Positions 7,608 through 14,868 of a stretch of DNA of 18,828 nucleotides are shown here, piece by piece. Source of the stretch: an uncultured Campylobacter sp. (GTDB lineage Bacteria > Campylobacterota > Campylobacteria > Campylobacterales > Campylobacteraceae); NCBI RefSeq assembly GCF_938017615.1, contig NZ_CALIJA010000008.1:1-18828 (forward strand). The letters run 5' to 3'. Made by a program: the position numbers and the translations under genes. Positions within the stretch are counted from its first letter, which is position 1. Each line of letters starts with the position of its first letter. The notes under the pieces were generated by a model. The model did not search any database and was not told where the DNA came from. It saw nothing but the letters and a program-made list of their open reading frames with translations.

Positions 7608-8411
7608 TTAAAACAAGCTATAAAGATCGTCCAGCAAGAAATACTTTTTATCAATGGTGCCTTTATAAAAAGGCTCAATACTCTCATCAAAAATTTTTGT
7701 AAAAAAACCCTTTTTACTTAGCTCAATTAGTCCCGCATTTACCGCGTTAAGCAGCTCAGTATTGCCCTTTTGCACCGCGATGGCCAGGAAGTCCGTCGAG
7801 CCTAAATTCTTGATATTTACTTCGACTTTGCGGTCGACTACAGCGTAAGCGAACACAAGTAGATTATCATCGCCGTATCCGTCGCCCTTACCCAATTTTA
7901 GGTCATTAAAGCATTCATTCGCGCTCGCACACGGTACTACGTTATAGCCCTGTTTCGTAAAGTAATCAAACACAGTAGTGCCGGGCTGCGCCAGTATAGT
8001 CTTTCCGTTTAGATCGGAGACCTTTCTGATATTATCGTCGCTACGAGTTAGCACGCCGATATTTACGCTAAAGTATGGATCGGAGAAATCTACCAGCTTC
8101 TCGCGCTCTTTCGTAACCGAGATTAGCGCGATATCTAAATCGACTCTGTTGTCCTGCACCGCTTTTATGCGGTCATCGCCTACCGTTACGACATATTGTA
8201 TCTTGCTGCCTTTATCACCGAAAATTTCTTTAACAAGCCCTTCGATTAAGAGTATCTCAAACCCGCTATATCCGCCGTCTTTAACGACGCTAAACGGCGG
8301 AGACGAGCCATCTATACCGATGCGAATAACCCCTTTTTCTTTGATTTGAGTCAAAGTGTTGCTAAGAAGCGAGCACACAGCCAGCATCAACGCCAAGATT
8401 ATCTTTTTCAT
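7608..8411 (-). CDS. Amino-acid ABC transporter substrate-binding protein, copy 3 (CjaA-like)
   Basis: Periplasmic binding protein of 267 residues with a signal peptide (hydrophobic core in MKKIILALMLAVCSLLS). The ligand-site motifs are SPPFSV (37-42), SVTKER with Arg103, GTTVFDYF and YGDDN; the last has Gly where copies 2 and 4 have Ala. The C-x5-C pair is present at about 161/167 (CASANEC), and the tail KKYFLLDDLYSLF closes the protein. The ATG has AAGGGGGA upstream, and the gene starts 20 bp after copy 4. It is the closest relative of copy 2. No transporter gene is adjacent, so it must serve a permease encoded elsewhere or act without one. Confidence 0.9.
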   Translation of the reverse strand: MKKIILALMLAVCSLLSNTLTQIKEKGVIRIGIDGSSPPFSVVKDGGYSGFEILLIEGLVKEIFGDKGSKIQYVVTVGDDRIKAVQDNRVDLDIALISVTKEREKLVDFSDPYFSVNIGVLTRSDDNIRKVSDLNGKTILAQPGTTVFDYFTKQGYNVVPCASANECFNDLKLGKGDGYGDDNLLVFAYAVVDRKVEVNIKNLGSTDFLAIAVQKGNTELLNAVNAGLIELSKKGFFTKIFDESIEPFYKGTIDKKYFLLDDLYSLF

Positions 8412-8431
8412 AGCGTCCCCCTTTTTAAAAA

Positions 8432-9241
8432 TTACAGCAAGCTATAAAGATCGTCCAGCAAGAAATACTTTTTCTCTGCAGTTCCTTTGTAGTAAGGCTC
8501 GATGAAATTGTCGAACGAATTTTTGAAAAAGCCCTCTTTGCTTAGTTTGATTAGCTCGCCGTTTAGAAAATCCAAAAGCTCCGAATTGCCCTTTTTCACG
8601 CCGATGGCTAAGAAATCCGAAGTGCCTAAATTCTTGATATTTACTTCAACCTTTTTATCTAATACCGGATAAGCCAGCACGACTAGGTTATCATCGGCAT
8701 ACCCGTCGCCCTGTCCAGCTTTTAGCGCCTTGTAGCAAGCGTTTGCGTTATCGCATCTGGCGATATTATAGCCTTGCTTTTCAAAGTATGTTTCTGCGGT
8801 ACCGCCGCTAAGAACCAAAATAGTTTTATCTTGCAATTCGTTTAAAGATTTAATCTTATCTTCGACGCGGGTTAAAATGCCTATATTGACGCTAAAATAC
8901 GGGGTCGTAAAATCTACCTGCTTCTCGCGCTCCGGAGTTACGGTAAGAGTTGCGATAACCGCATCCACCTTATCTTCTTGTAGGAATTTTATACGCTGAT
9001 TTGCAAGCACGGAAGTAAACTCCACTTTTCCGCCTGATGGAAGCATATCTTTAGCGATGGCGTTTGCCATATCGACCTCAAAGCCCTGATGCACGCCGTC
9101 TTCTATCTTGCTAAATGGTGGTTGCGCGTCATAAACGCCTATTCTAAGCACTCCGCTACTTTTGATCTCGGAGAGCGACCTAGCGCAAAGCGCGCTACTA
9201 GCCAAAGCTGCGACGAGCAGACTTAAGAGAAATTTCTTCAT
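8432..9241 (-). CDS. Amino-acid ABC transporter substrate-binding protein, copy 4 (CjaA-like)
   Basis: First gene of the four-copy set. The open frame extends upstream to 9319, but the start at 9241 is preferred. It is preceded by AAAGGAAAAAGG and opens a clean signal peptide (MKKFLLSLLVAALASSALCA), whereas the upstream extension is charged and unlike any signal sequence. That gives 269 residues. QPPFSK (40-45), TVTPER with Arg105, the SGGTAETYF loop and YADDN (181-185) mark the ligand site; the usual GTT of the loop is GGT here. The Cys pair is C163/C169. The tail is KKYFLLDDLYSLL. It shares the block KVEVNIKNLG with copies 2 and 3. The promoter for the whole set probably lies upstream, in 9242-9400. 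Confidence 0.9.
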   Translation of the reverse strand: MKKFLLSLLVAALASSALCARSLSEIKSSGVLRIGVYDAQPPFSKIEDGVHQGFEVDMANAIAKDMLPSGGKVEFTSVLANQRIKFLQEDKVDAVIATLTVTPEREKQVDFTTPYFSVNIGILTRVEDKIKSLNELQDKTILVLSGGTAETYFEKQGYNIARCDNANACYKALKAGQGDGYADDNLVVLAYPVLDKKVEVNIKNLGTSDFLAIGVKKGNSELLDFLNGELIKLSKEGFFKNSFDNFIEPYYKGTAEKKYFLLDDLYSLL

Positions 9242-9362
9242 CCTTTTTCCTTTCTCATAAATAATTTCAAAACCATTGCCACGGCTACGGAAAACCTCAA
9301 AATCCCGCCCGAATGGCAAGCAGACATTAAATTCACCCGCAGGCGAAAAGCAATTTTAGCTT

Positions 9363-9386
9363 TTTATATCTTTAATGATTATTAAA
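9363..9386 (-). promoter_or_regulatory. Possible promoter/operator of the binding-protein operon
   Basis: On the minus strand a TATAAA hexamer (9363-9368) follows directly after a near-perfect palindrome, TTTAATGATTATTAAA on the plus strand (9371-9386). A regulator at the palindrome would sit in the -35 region. The distance to the first ATG is about 120 bases, so a long leader would be needed. Weak evidence. Confidence 0.25.
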
Positions 9387-9482
9387 TAGTAAGTAAAGTC
9401 GCTAAATAAATTCGCTTTTTCATTGTTTGCTTCGATTCCACGCGAGCTTTTTTTAGAGTTTTCATCCGCATCCTAGCGATAG

Positions 9483-9753
9483 AATTTAAAATTTTTAAAA
9501 TTTTGCAAAATTTTAAAGCCACAGAATTTTACAAAATTTTCAGCGTAGGATTGGGCGAGAAATTTTACGAGCACTTTAAAGCTTGCGATGAAATTTTAAA
9601 ATTTTATGAGATTAAATTTTGCAGATTGCGTTTGACAAAACAGCACAAGAAAGGAGTGAAATTTTAAAATTTCGTGCTTTGGTGCAGACGCGGCAGAATT
9701 TAAAATTCTTAAATCCCTATGCCCGCTCGATAAATTGGAATTTTAAAATTTTT
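9483..9753. repeat. Cluster of AAATTTTAAAATTT-type palindromes
   Basis: Copies or near copies occur at 9483-9515, 9591-9605, 9659-9672 and 9739-9753, with shorter ATTTTA words between them. The same motif appears singly at 58-71, 12950-12963 and 16118-16131 and in a group at 18746-18817. I found the full form only between genes. Each copy is its own reverse complement, so it has no strand direction. Confidence 0.7.
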
Positions 9754-9854
9754 AGCAAGCGTCGTATTTTAAAAGCAAGCAAAATTAAATCTGTGCCACG
9801 CTACAGAATTTCGCGATAAAAGCGTGCCGCCAGCGCTAAATTTTGCGCTATAAA

Positions 9855-10298
9855 TCATACTACAAACATAAGCTTAGCGCAAAGCACGATGATGAAGCCG
9901 AATACAAAGGCGATTTTGTGGATGTTCGCTCGTAAAAACTCAGGCGCGGGCCTTCCCATCGCGCGGCAGCTCAAATTTATCGCTACGCACACGGCGATGA
10001 TGAGCGCGAGCGTGACTTTTAGCATAAAGATTTTTTGAAGCGGCGTGCCGAAATACCCGCCGTTAGCGCTACCGACCCAGCGGCTCATCATCATTCCGCC
10101 GGTGATTATCAGCGTAAAAAGGCAAACCGGCATGATCTTAATCGCGTGCGAGCCGATCGCTTTTTTAACGCGCTCAAAATCCGCGCCCAGCGTGCTTTTA
10201 AGCCGCATAAAAATCACGACGTCAAAAAATATGTATCCCAAAAAGATAATGGCGCAGATGAGATGCACAATCTGCACGTAAGGATAAATTTGCTCCAC
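9855..10298 (-). CDS. Small CopD-like four-helix membrane protein
   Basis: Integral inner-membrane protein of 147 residues with four predicted helices at about 8-30, 54-70, 88-108 and 127-146. Histidines 12, 51 and 127 lie at or near the helix ends and Cys residues at 15, 59, 104, 111 and 140, so haem or metal binding is possible. The pattern (VQIVHLICAIIFLGYIFFD, then HAIKIMP and a central TGGMMMSRW) recalls CopD-type and related cytochrome-like membrane proteins. The start is GTG, supported by AAGGAG about six bases upstream. It stands alone between two palindrome-rich gaps. The membrane topology is clear; a copper role is only a family hint. Confidence 0.75.
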   Translation of the reverse strand: MEQIYPYVQIVHLICAIIFLGYIFFDVVIFMRLKSTLGADFERVKKAIGSHAIKIMPVCLFTLIITGGMMMSRWVGSANGGYFGTPLQKIFMLKVTLALIIAVCVAINLSCRAMGRPAPEFLRANIHKIAFVFGFIIVLCAKLMFVV

Positions 10299-10499
10299 CG
10301 CCGCTCCTTGCTATGAAATTTCGGCCATTTTATGCGAAATTTCAAATTTTAGCAATGACTTTCATCAACGCGCCGCGAGCGGTTAAATTTAAAGCGGCTA
10401 GATTTAAGCAAGCCGCGTGCGAGCAGCGCAGATAAATTTTGGCAAAATCGCGCGATCAAATTTAAAAGCATCGCCGCACGGCTGAAATTTTATAAAATT

Positions 10500-11819
10500 T
10501 CAAAGCATCATCGAAAAGATTATGCCGAATATGATTAGCGGGATATTAAAGAAAATAAAGGTCGGCACGCAGGTATCCCACATATGGCTATGCTCGCCGT
10601 CGATATTCAGCCCCACGGTAGGTCCGAGCGTGCTGTCGCTCGCAGGAGAGCCCGCATCGCCGATACCAGCGGCCACGCCGATGATAAAGATCGTCGCTGC
10701 AGTGCTAAAGCCCAGCTGTACGGCTAGCGGGCAGTATATCGTAGCGATGATAGGGATCGTGCCGAAGCTCGAGCCGATACCCATCGTCACGAGCAGTCCG
10801 ATGCCGATCATCAGCAGCGCGCCGCCGAGCTTGCCGCCGCTTAAAGTGCTCGCTACGTGCACCAGCTCGTTCACGCCGCCGGTTTCTTTTAAGATCGTGC
10901 CGTATCCTGCGGCGATCAGCATCAAAAACGCGATATAGCCCATCATATGCACGCCCTCGTCAAATACATTATCGAGCTTCTTCCACTCGATGCCTTTGTT
11001 CGCAAGCATTACTAAAATTCCGCTAAGCGCGGCAAACGGAAGGGATTTGATCCAAATTTGCACCGCGAAGCAAACCGCGATACCCGCTAGCGCGCCCCAT
11101 TCTCGCATACCCATCTTAAGCTCGCTAAAATGCGCGTCCAAACTCTCTTTAGTTTCGGCATATTCTCTCGGCTTGCGGTAGTAGACCACGGCTAGCACTA
11201 GCCCCACGAGCATCGGCACGGCGCTTAGCCACATCACGCTCGATATATCGCTTAGGCTTACCGCGATACCGTTTGCGTTCATATTTTTTTCGATTAGCCC
11301 CATAAAGATAAGTCCGAATCCCAACGGCAGCGCCATATACGGCGTCTGCAAGCCGAACGTCAGCGCGCACGCTACGGCGCGGCGATCGATCTTTAGCGAG
11401 TTCATTATCTTGACTAGCGGCGGGATCAAAATCGGGATAAAGGCAATATGTACGGGGATTAAATTTTGTGAGAAGCACGTAAAAAAGGCGATCGAAAAGA
11501 TAAATACGTATTTTTTGTCGCTGATTAAATTTGCCACCGCGCGCACCAAGATCGCCGTTAAGTTGGTCTTTGAGATCGCGCTTGCGATGACGCCTAGCAG
11601 CAGATACGAAAGCGCAGTTTCTAAATTTCCGCCCATGCCGAGGCTGCCGGCGTTTTCGGGGTTGCCGTTTATGAATAAATTTATGGCGTCTCCCAGCGGG
11701 ATCTTGCTTGAGAGCACGGCGCAGATCGTGCCGATTAGGATCGCGAGCATTACGTTGCACCTCAGCAAGCACAGCGCGCACATCACACAGATACTGATAA
11801 ATACGGGATTGGTAAGCAT
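10500..11819 (-). CDS. Na+/H+ antiporter family protein (NhaC/YuiF type)
   Basis: Polytopic inner-membrane transporter of 439 residues with about ten or more hydrophobic segments, in the Na+/H+ antiporter family that includes B. subtilis YuiF and NhaC relatives. The family words are NLIPVHIAFIPILIPPLVK, GSSFGTIPIIATIYCPLA and, near the end, GIGDAGSPASDSTLGPT followed by HSHMWDTCVPTFIFFNIP. It probably exchanges Na+ (or an organic ion) for protons. The open frame can be read from a TTG at 11846, but ATG 11819 is preferred: it has AAAAAAGG upstream, and the TTG overlaps a TATAAT promoter element. It is divergent from the DUF475 gene across 87 bp. The family is confident; the ion is not. Confidence 0.87.
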   Translation of the reverse strand: MLTNPVFISICVMCALCLLRCNVMLAILIGTICAVLSSKIPLGDAINLFINGNPENAGSLGMGGNLETALSYLLLGVIASAISKTNLTAILVRAVANLISDKKYVFIFSIAFFTCFSQNLIPVHIAFIPILIPPLVKIMNSLKIDRRAVACALTFGLQTPYMALPLGFGLIFMGLIEKNMNANGIAVSLSDISSVMWLSAVPMLVGLVLAVVYYRKPREYAETKESLDAHFSELKMGMREWGALAGIAVCFAVQIWIKSLPFAALSGILVMLANKGIEWKKLDNVFDEGVHMMGYIAFLMLIAAGYGTILKETGGVNELVHVASTLSGGKLGGALLMIGIGLLVTMGIGSSFGTIPIIATIYCPLAVQLGFSTAATIFIIGVAAGIGDAGSPASDSTLGPTVGLNIDGEHSHMWDTCVPTFIFFNIPLIIFGIIFSMML

Positions 11820-11845
11820 CTTTTGCCTTTTTTGGAATTTTTGCA

Positions 11846-11851
11846 ATTATA
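11846..11851 (-). promoter_or_regulatory. Probable -10 element of the antiporter gene
   Basis: TATAAT on the minus strand, about 26 bases upstream of the chosen ATG, in the divergent space shared with the DUF475 gene. On the other strand TAAAAT (11875-11880) is a weaker candidate for the DUF475 gene. This placement argues against starting the antiporter at the upstream TTG. Confidence 0.5.
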
Positions 11852-11906
11852 TAGAATTTAGGGCTAAATTTTGCTAAAATCGTGCAAAAAATCGGCTAGG
11901 ACAGCG

Positions 11907-12917
11907 ATGAAATATTTTTATTCCTCTTTTGTAGTAAGCCTAATTGCGCTTGCTATCGCGTTTTATATCGGCGGCGCGGGCGCCGCTTATATCTGTGCGC
12001 TTTTGTGCGCGCTGGAAATCAGCCTCAGCTTCGATAACGCCGTAGTCAATGCCAAGGTGCTAAAAGATATGGCGCCGGTATGGCAGAGCAGATTTATCCT
12101 CTGGGGCATTCCGATCGCAGTTTTTGGCATGAGGTTTTTATTCCCCGTGCTAATCGTCGCCGCTAGCGCGCATCTAGGTCTTTGGGAAACCCTCGCGCTG
12201 GCGCTTAAGCAGCCGCAGCGCTACCATGAAATTTTAAGCGAGAACGAAGCGCAAATTTACGTTTTCGGCGGCGCGTTTTTACTGATGGTCTTTTGCGATT
12301 TTTTCTTAGATACGCAGCGCGAGCTACACTGGTTAGGCATAATCGAAAATAACGGGCTCGTGCGATTTTTAAAGCGCATTCCAAACGCGCCCACGCTGAT
12401 CGCTCTAGCCGCGGGGCTCGTGCTGCTTGCTAAAACGGGCTCGGCTACGCTCGGCACGGCGTATTTCGGCGCGATCCTGCTCTATCTGCTCATCTCCTGC
12501 TTCGACCGCCTTTTCGGCACGGACGGCGTAAAAAACGGCCTTGCGGGCTTTTTATATTTAGAAACCCTGGACGCGAGCTTTAGCTTCGACGGCGTGATCG
12601 GCGCGTTTGCGCTAAGCGATAATATCTTCATCATCATGCTAGGTCTCGGCGCGGGCGCTATGTTTGTGCGCTCCATCACGCTGTATCTCATCGCCCGCGG
12701 CACGCTGTCGCACTTCGCGTATCTGGAGCACGGCGCGCACTACGCCATTGCGTGTTTGGCGTTTATAATGTTTGCCAAGCTGAAATTTGAAGTAAGCGAG
12801 ATCATAACGGGCACCGTGGGGATCTTATTCATCGCGCTATCGCTCCTTTCGTCGGTGCTTTATAACCGCCGCAACAAACGCAAACTAATCGAAACGATCG
12901 CGGGAAACAACGAATGA
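11907..12917 (+). CDS. DUF475 / TerC-like integral membrane protein
   Basis: Polytopic inner-membrane protein of 336 residues in the DUF475 branch of the TerC superfamily, some members of which export manganese. Two related acidic motifs mark an internal repeat: LEISLSFDNAVV (36-47, Glu37 and Asp43) and LETLDASFSFDGVIGAFALS (218-237, Glu219 and Asp228). In TerC proteins such acidic residues line the membrane core and are thought to bind metal. The open frame runs back to a TTG at 11871, but ATG 11907 has AGGA five bases upstream and begins MKYFYSS directly before the first helix, so it is preferred. Hydrophobic segments cover most of the chain, with a soluble loop near 98-118. The family is clear; metal export is inferred. 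Confidence 0.87.
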   Translation: MKYFYSSFVVSLIALAIAFYIGGAGAAYICALLCALEISLSFDNAVVNAKVLKDMAPVWQSRFILWGIPIAVFGMRFLFPVLIVAASAHLGLWETLALALKQPQRYHEILSENEAQIYVFGGAFLLMVFCDFFLDTQRELHWLGIIENNGLVRFLKRIPNAPTLIALAAGLVLLAKTGSATLGTAYFGAILLYLLISCFDRLFGTDGVKNGLAGFLYLETLDASFSFDGVIGAFALSDNIFIIMLGLGAGAMFVRSITLYLIARGTLSHFAYLEHGAHYAIACLAFIMFAKLKFEVSEIITGTVGILFIALSLLSSVLYNRRNKRKLIETIAGNNE

Positions 12918-12974
12918 AATTTCATAGCGAGCTTTGCGGCGCGCGGGCTAAATTTTAAAATTTCAAGCTACCGC

Positions 12975-13002
12975 CGCAAGCGATAAAATTTACCCGCTTG
13001 CG
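12975..13002. terminator. Possible shared terminator hairpin of convergent genes
   Basis: CGCAAGCG (12975-12982) pairs perfectly with CGCTTGCG (12995-13002) around a 12-base loop. It lies between the stop codons of the DUF475 gene (+) and the DUF3137 gene (-). Neither side has a clean T run, and an AAATTTTAAAATTT palindrome lies just to the left, at 12950-12963. Moderate to weak. Confidence 0.35.
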
Positions 13003-13080
13003 CCGCGTTAAATTTCAAAAGACGCCGAATTTCAAAAAGCGCTAAATTTAAAGACGCGAGATGACATTTTAAAATTCAAA

Positions 13081-14163
13081 TCAGCGATCGCGCGAGCTTA
13101 AGCCTTTATCGCGCAATCTCTGCAGCTCTTCGCCGCCTGGTGGCGGGCTATTTGCGGGCTCGCCGCTCTCGCTTGCGCCGCTAAAAAATCCTTCATTCAA
13201 ACGCAGCTCGTCAATGATACCAAGAAGCTGCAAAACCTCAGCCTTTATCCGCTCGGCGTCTCTTAGCGTAGTGCGCGGCGAAAACAACGCAGCTTCGAAA
13301 CGGTTTTTCGCGCCGTTTAAAAATAGATAAAATTTGCCGTCCATAAACGCCGCGTTAAGAGCGATCTTGGGCGCAAGCTTAAGCTTCAAAGCCCCTAAGC
13401 GACCCATAAAGCTAGGCGTCAAAAGATACCGCGCCTCGATCTTATCGCTTGCGAACACGCGAAATTCCTCTCCGAAAATCACGTCGTCCATCAGCTCCTG
13501 ATCGCCTAAAAATTTGGTGCCGGGCGAGCGGTCCGCGATGATAGTTTGCCCCTTAAATTTCTTATAAAACTCGCACACCAAAACCGAGCCGCTAAAGGCT
13601 TGCACATATTCGCTGAGCCTCCAAGCGTTCCAAAGCGCGATCGCCGATAGCAAAAAAGTCGCAGAAAGATCGCTCTTGGACCTTTGAGATAACTCTACAA
13701 GCCTCATAGATTCTCGCGTTTCATAGATTTTTATCGCCTCGCTTAGGCTAAATTTTACCCCTTTATACACGCCGTCTATCTGATCCTCGGCTACGAATTC
13801 ATTATTCGGATAGATGCCCGTTTTGCGGATTTCTTCTTCGTCTATGCCGCTTTGCGGCTCATATCTAAAGGCGGGATCGATATCTGAAATGATGGCGCGG
13901 ATAAAGGCGTCTTTGTAAAAGGCGTTGTACTCCCATTTGGCGATGGAATCATCATAAATCCCCCATACGCAGCTTACCGCAATTATCGGGACCATCGCGG
14001 ACATCAGCACGGCGGAGGAGTATTCGTTTTGGATCAAGCCGTGGATAAACCAGCCGACGGAAAAAACCGCGATGCATAGCAATAAAATCAGCGGTTTTAG
14101 AAATTTTATCTTGCACTGCTGCTGCTTTTTTGCCAACTCCTCTATCGCTCTGTCAATATCCAA
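13081..14163 (-). CDS. DUF3137 domain membrane protein
   Basis: Protein of 360 residues with a short charged N-terminal helix, two membrane segments (about 21-43 and 50-70) and a long soluble C-terminal part. The segment TGIYPNNEFVAEDQIDGVYK and the following GVKFSLSEA (115-143), then FKGQTIIAD and a distal FLNGAKNRFEAAL, are DUF3137 marks; the function of that family is unknown. Between SEA and the FSGSVLVCEFYKKF strand (about 144-189) lies an insertion-like stretch rich in charged residues followed by a hydrophobic run (SATFLLSAIALWNAW). From memory, typical members are shorter there. The C-terminal 30 residues are Pro/Gly/Arg-rich and look disordered. The start is TTG, supported by GGAG seven bases upstream; the next Met is near residue 54, inside the second helix. 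Confidence 0.8.
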   Translation of the reverse strand: MDIDRAIEELAKKQQQCKIKFLKPLILLLCIAVFSVGWFIHGLIQNEYSSAVLMSAMVPIIAVSCVWGIYDDSIAKWEYNAFYKDAFIRAIISDIDPAFRYEPQSGIDEEEIRKTGIYPNNEFVAEDQIDGVYKGVKFSLSEAIKIYETRESMRLVELSQRSKSDLSATFLLSAIALWNAWRLSEYVQAFSGSVLVCEFYKKFKGQTIIADRSPGTKFLGDQELMDDVIFGEEFRVFASDKIEARYLLTPSFMGRLGALKLKLAPKIALNAAFMDGKFYLFLNGAKNRFEAALFSPRTTLRDAERIKAEVLQLLGIIDELRLNEGFFSGASESGEPANSPPPGGEELQRLRDKGLSSRDR

Positions 14164-14298
14164 AATTTAACTCCAAATTTGATTTTGTCAAAATTTTGCC
14201 CCTTATTTTACGCTAAATTTTATTAAAATTTCATCCGTTAAGCGGGTTTAAGATTTTTTATGCTATTTTTGCGACCTATTTCGATCAAAAGGCGAGAG

Positions 14299-14730
14299 AT
14301 GATAAATTTACCGAAAAATTGCGTGGTTTTTACCTATCCGAAAATGGGCGACAGCGGCAAATTTTTGCCCGCGGAGTTGCGCGATGCGGCGGGGCTTACG
14401 GGCTGCACGCTTCAGTGCAAGGCCTACGAGAGCGCGTTTGCACAGATAAAAGCCCTCGGCTTCGAGCTTATCGCCGTAGGCAGCATGGGCGAGGCGGGCA
14501 CGAGCGAGTTTAAGCGCGCTACGGGCGCTACGTTTGAGTTCATAAACGACGAAAAATTCGAGCTTGAAGCGCCACTACAGCTCAAAACCTTCACTATCGG
14601 CGACGGGAAGAAATTTTACCACCGCCAAACCCTGATTTTTAGAGGCGGCAAGGAGATAAAGCGCTTTAGCCGAATCGCTGAGCCCGAGCAGGACGCGCAA
14701 AACGTACTTGCGGCGCTAAATAGCCTGTGA
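14299..14730 (+). CDS. Peroxiredoxin-like (BCP/redoxin-type) protein
   Basis: Small cytoplasmic thioredoxin-fold protein of 143 residues. The opening CVVFTYPKMGDSGKFLPAEL and the Cys motif GLTGCTLQCKAYE (C36 and C40) match the redoxin/BCP branch of peroxiredoxins, which reduce hydroperoxides with a peroxidatic Cys. In common BCP proteins the two cysteines are separated by four residues; here they are three apart (C-x3-C), which would change the disulfide geometry. The chosen ATG has AAAAGGCGAGAG just upstream. The open frame extends back to 14260 but adds only a basic 13-residue stretch without conservation clues. The gene is divergent from the DUF3137 gene. The fold is likely; peroxidase activity is inferred. 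Confidence 0.75.
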   Translation: MINLPKNCVVFTYPKMGDSGKFLPAELRDAAGLTGCTLQCKAYESAFAQIKALGFELIAVGSMGEAGTSEFKRATGATFEFINDEKFELEAPLQLKTFTIGDGKKFYHRQTLIFRGGKEIKRFSRIAEPEQDAQNVLAALNSL

Positions 14731-14868
14731 TCGATCGCTTCGGCGGCGCGCTTTAAATTTCACACTCCAAACACATTGCGACACAGGGCTGAAATTTAGG
14801 GCAGAGGCGCATTTTCCTTAAATTCAGCATTTTTAATTAAAATGGCGCTAAATTTAACGGAGGCGGGT

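Larger units (their letters stand above)
9242..9854. other. Intergenic region, palindrome-rich
   Basis: 613 bp with no gene I can support. The right half is dense in AT palindromes. The left part should hold the promoter of the binding-protein operon. A short plus-strand open frame at 9619-9819 translates the palindromes themselves into a Lys/Arg/Phe-rich peptide with no recognisable features and is not credited. Confidence 0.6.

Noticed and set aside
9242..9319. Upstream extension of binding-protein copy 4 to 9319
   Set aside because: It would place 26 charged residues before a perfect signal peptide, while the ATG at 9241 has its own ribosome binding site.
9483..9753. Palindrome cluster as a CRISPR array
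   Set aside because: The copies are only about 14 bases, vary in length, and the distances between them are irregular; no cas gene is nearby.
9619..9819. Open plus-strand frame of 66 codons in the gap left of the CopD-like gene
   Set aside because: It translates the AT palindromes into a Lys/Arg/Phe-rich peptide, has no family signature, and its upstream sequence gives no good ribosome binding site.
11149..11781. 210-codon minus-strand frame inside the antiporter gene
   Set aside because: It overlaps a clear membrane transporter in another frame and is extremely Arg-rich, as expected from a GC-rich shadow frame.
11820..11846. TTG start at 11846 for the antiporter
   Set aside because: It overlaps a minus-strand TATAAT, and the ATG at 11819 has a good ribosome binding site.
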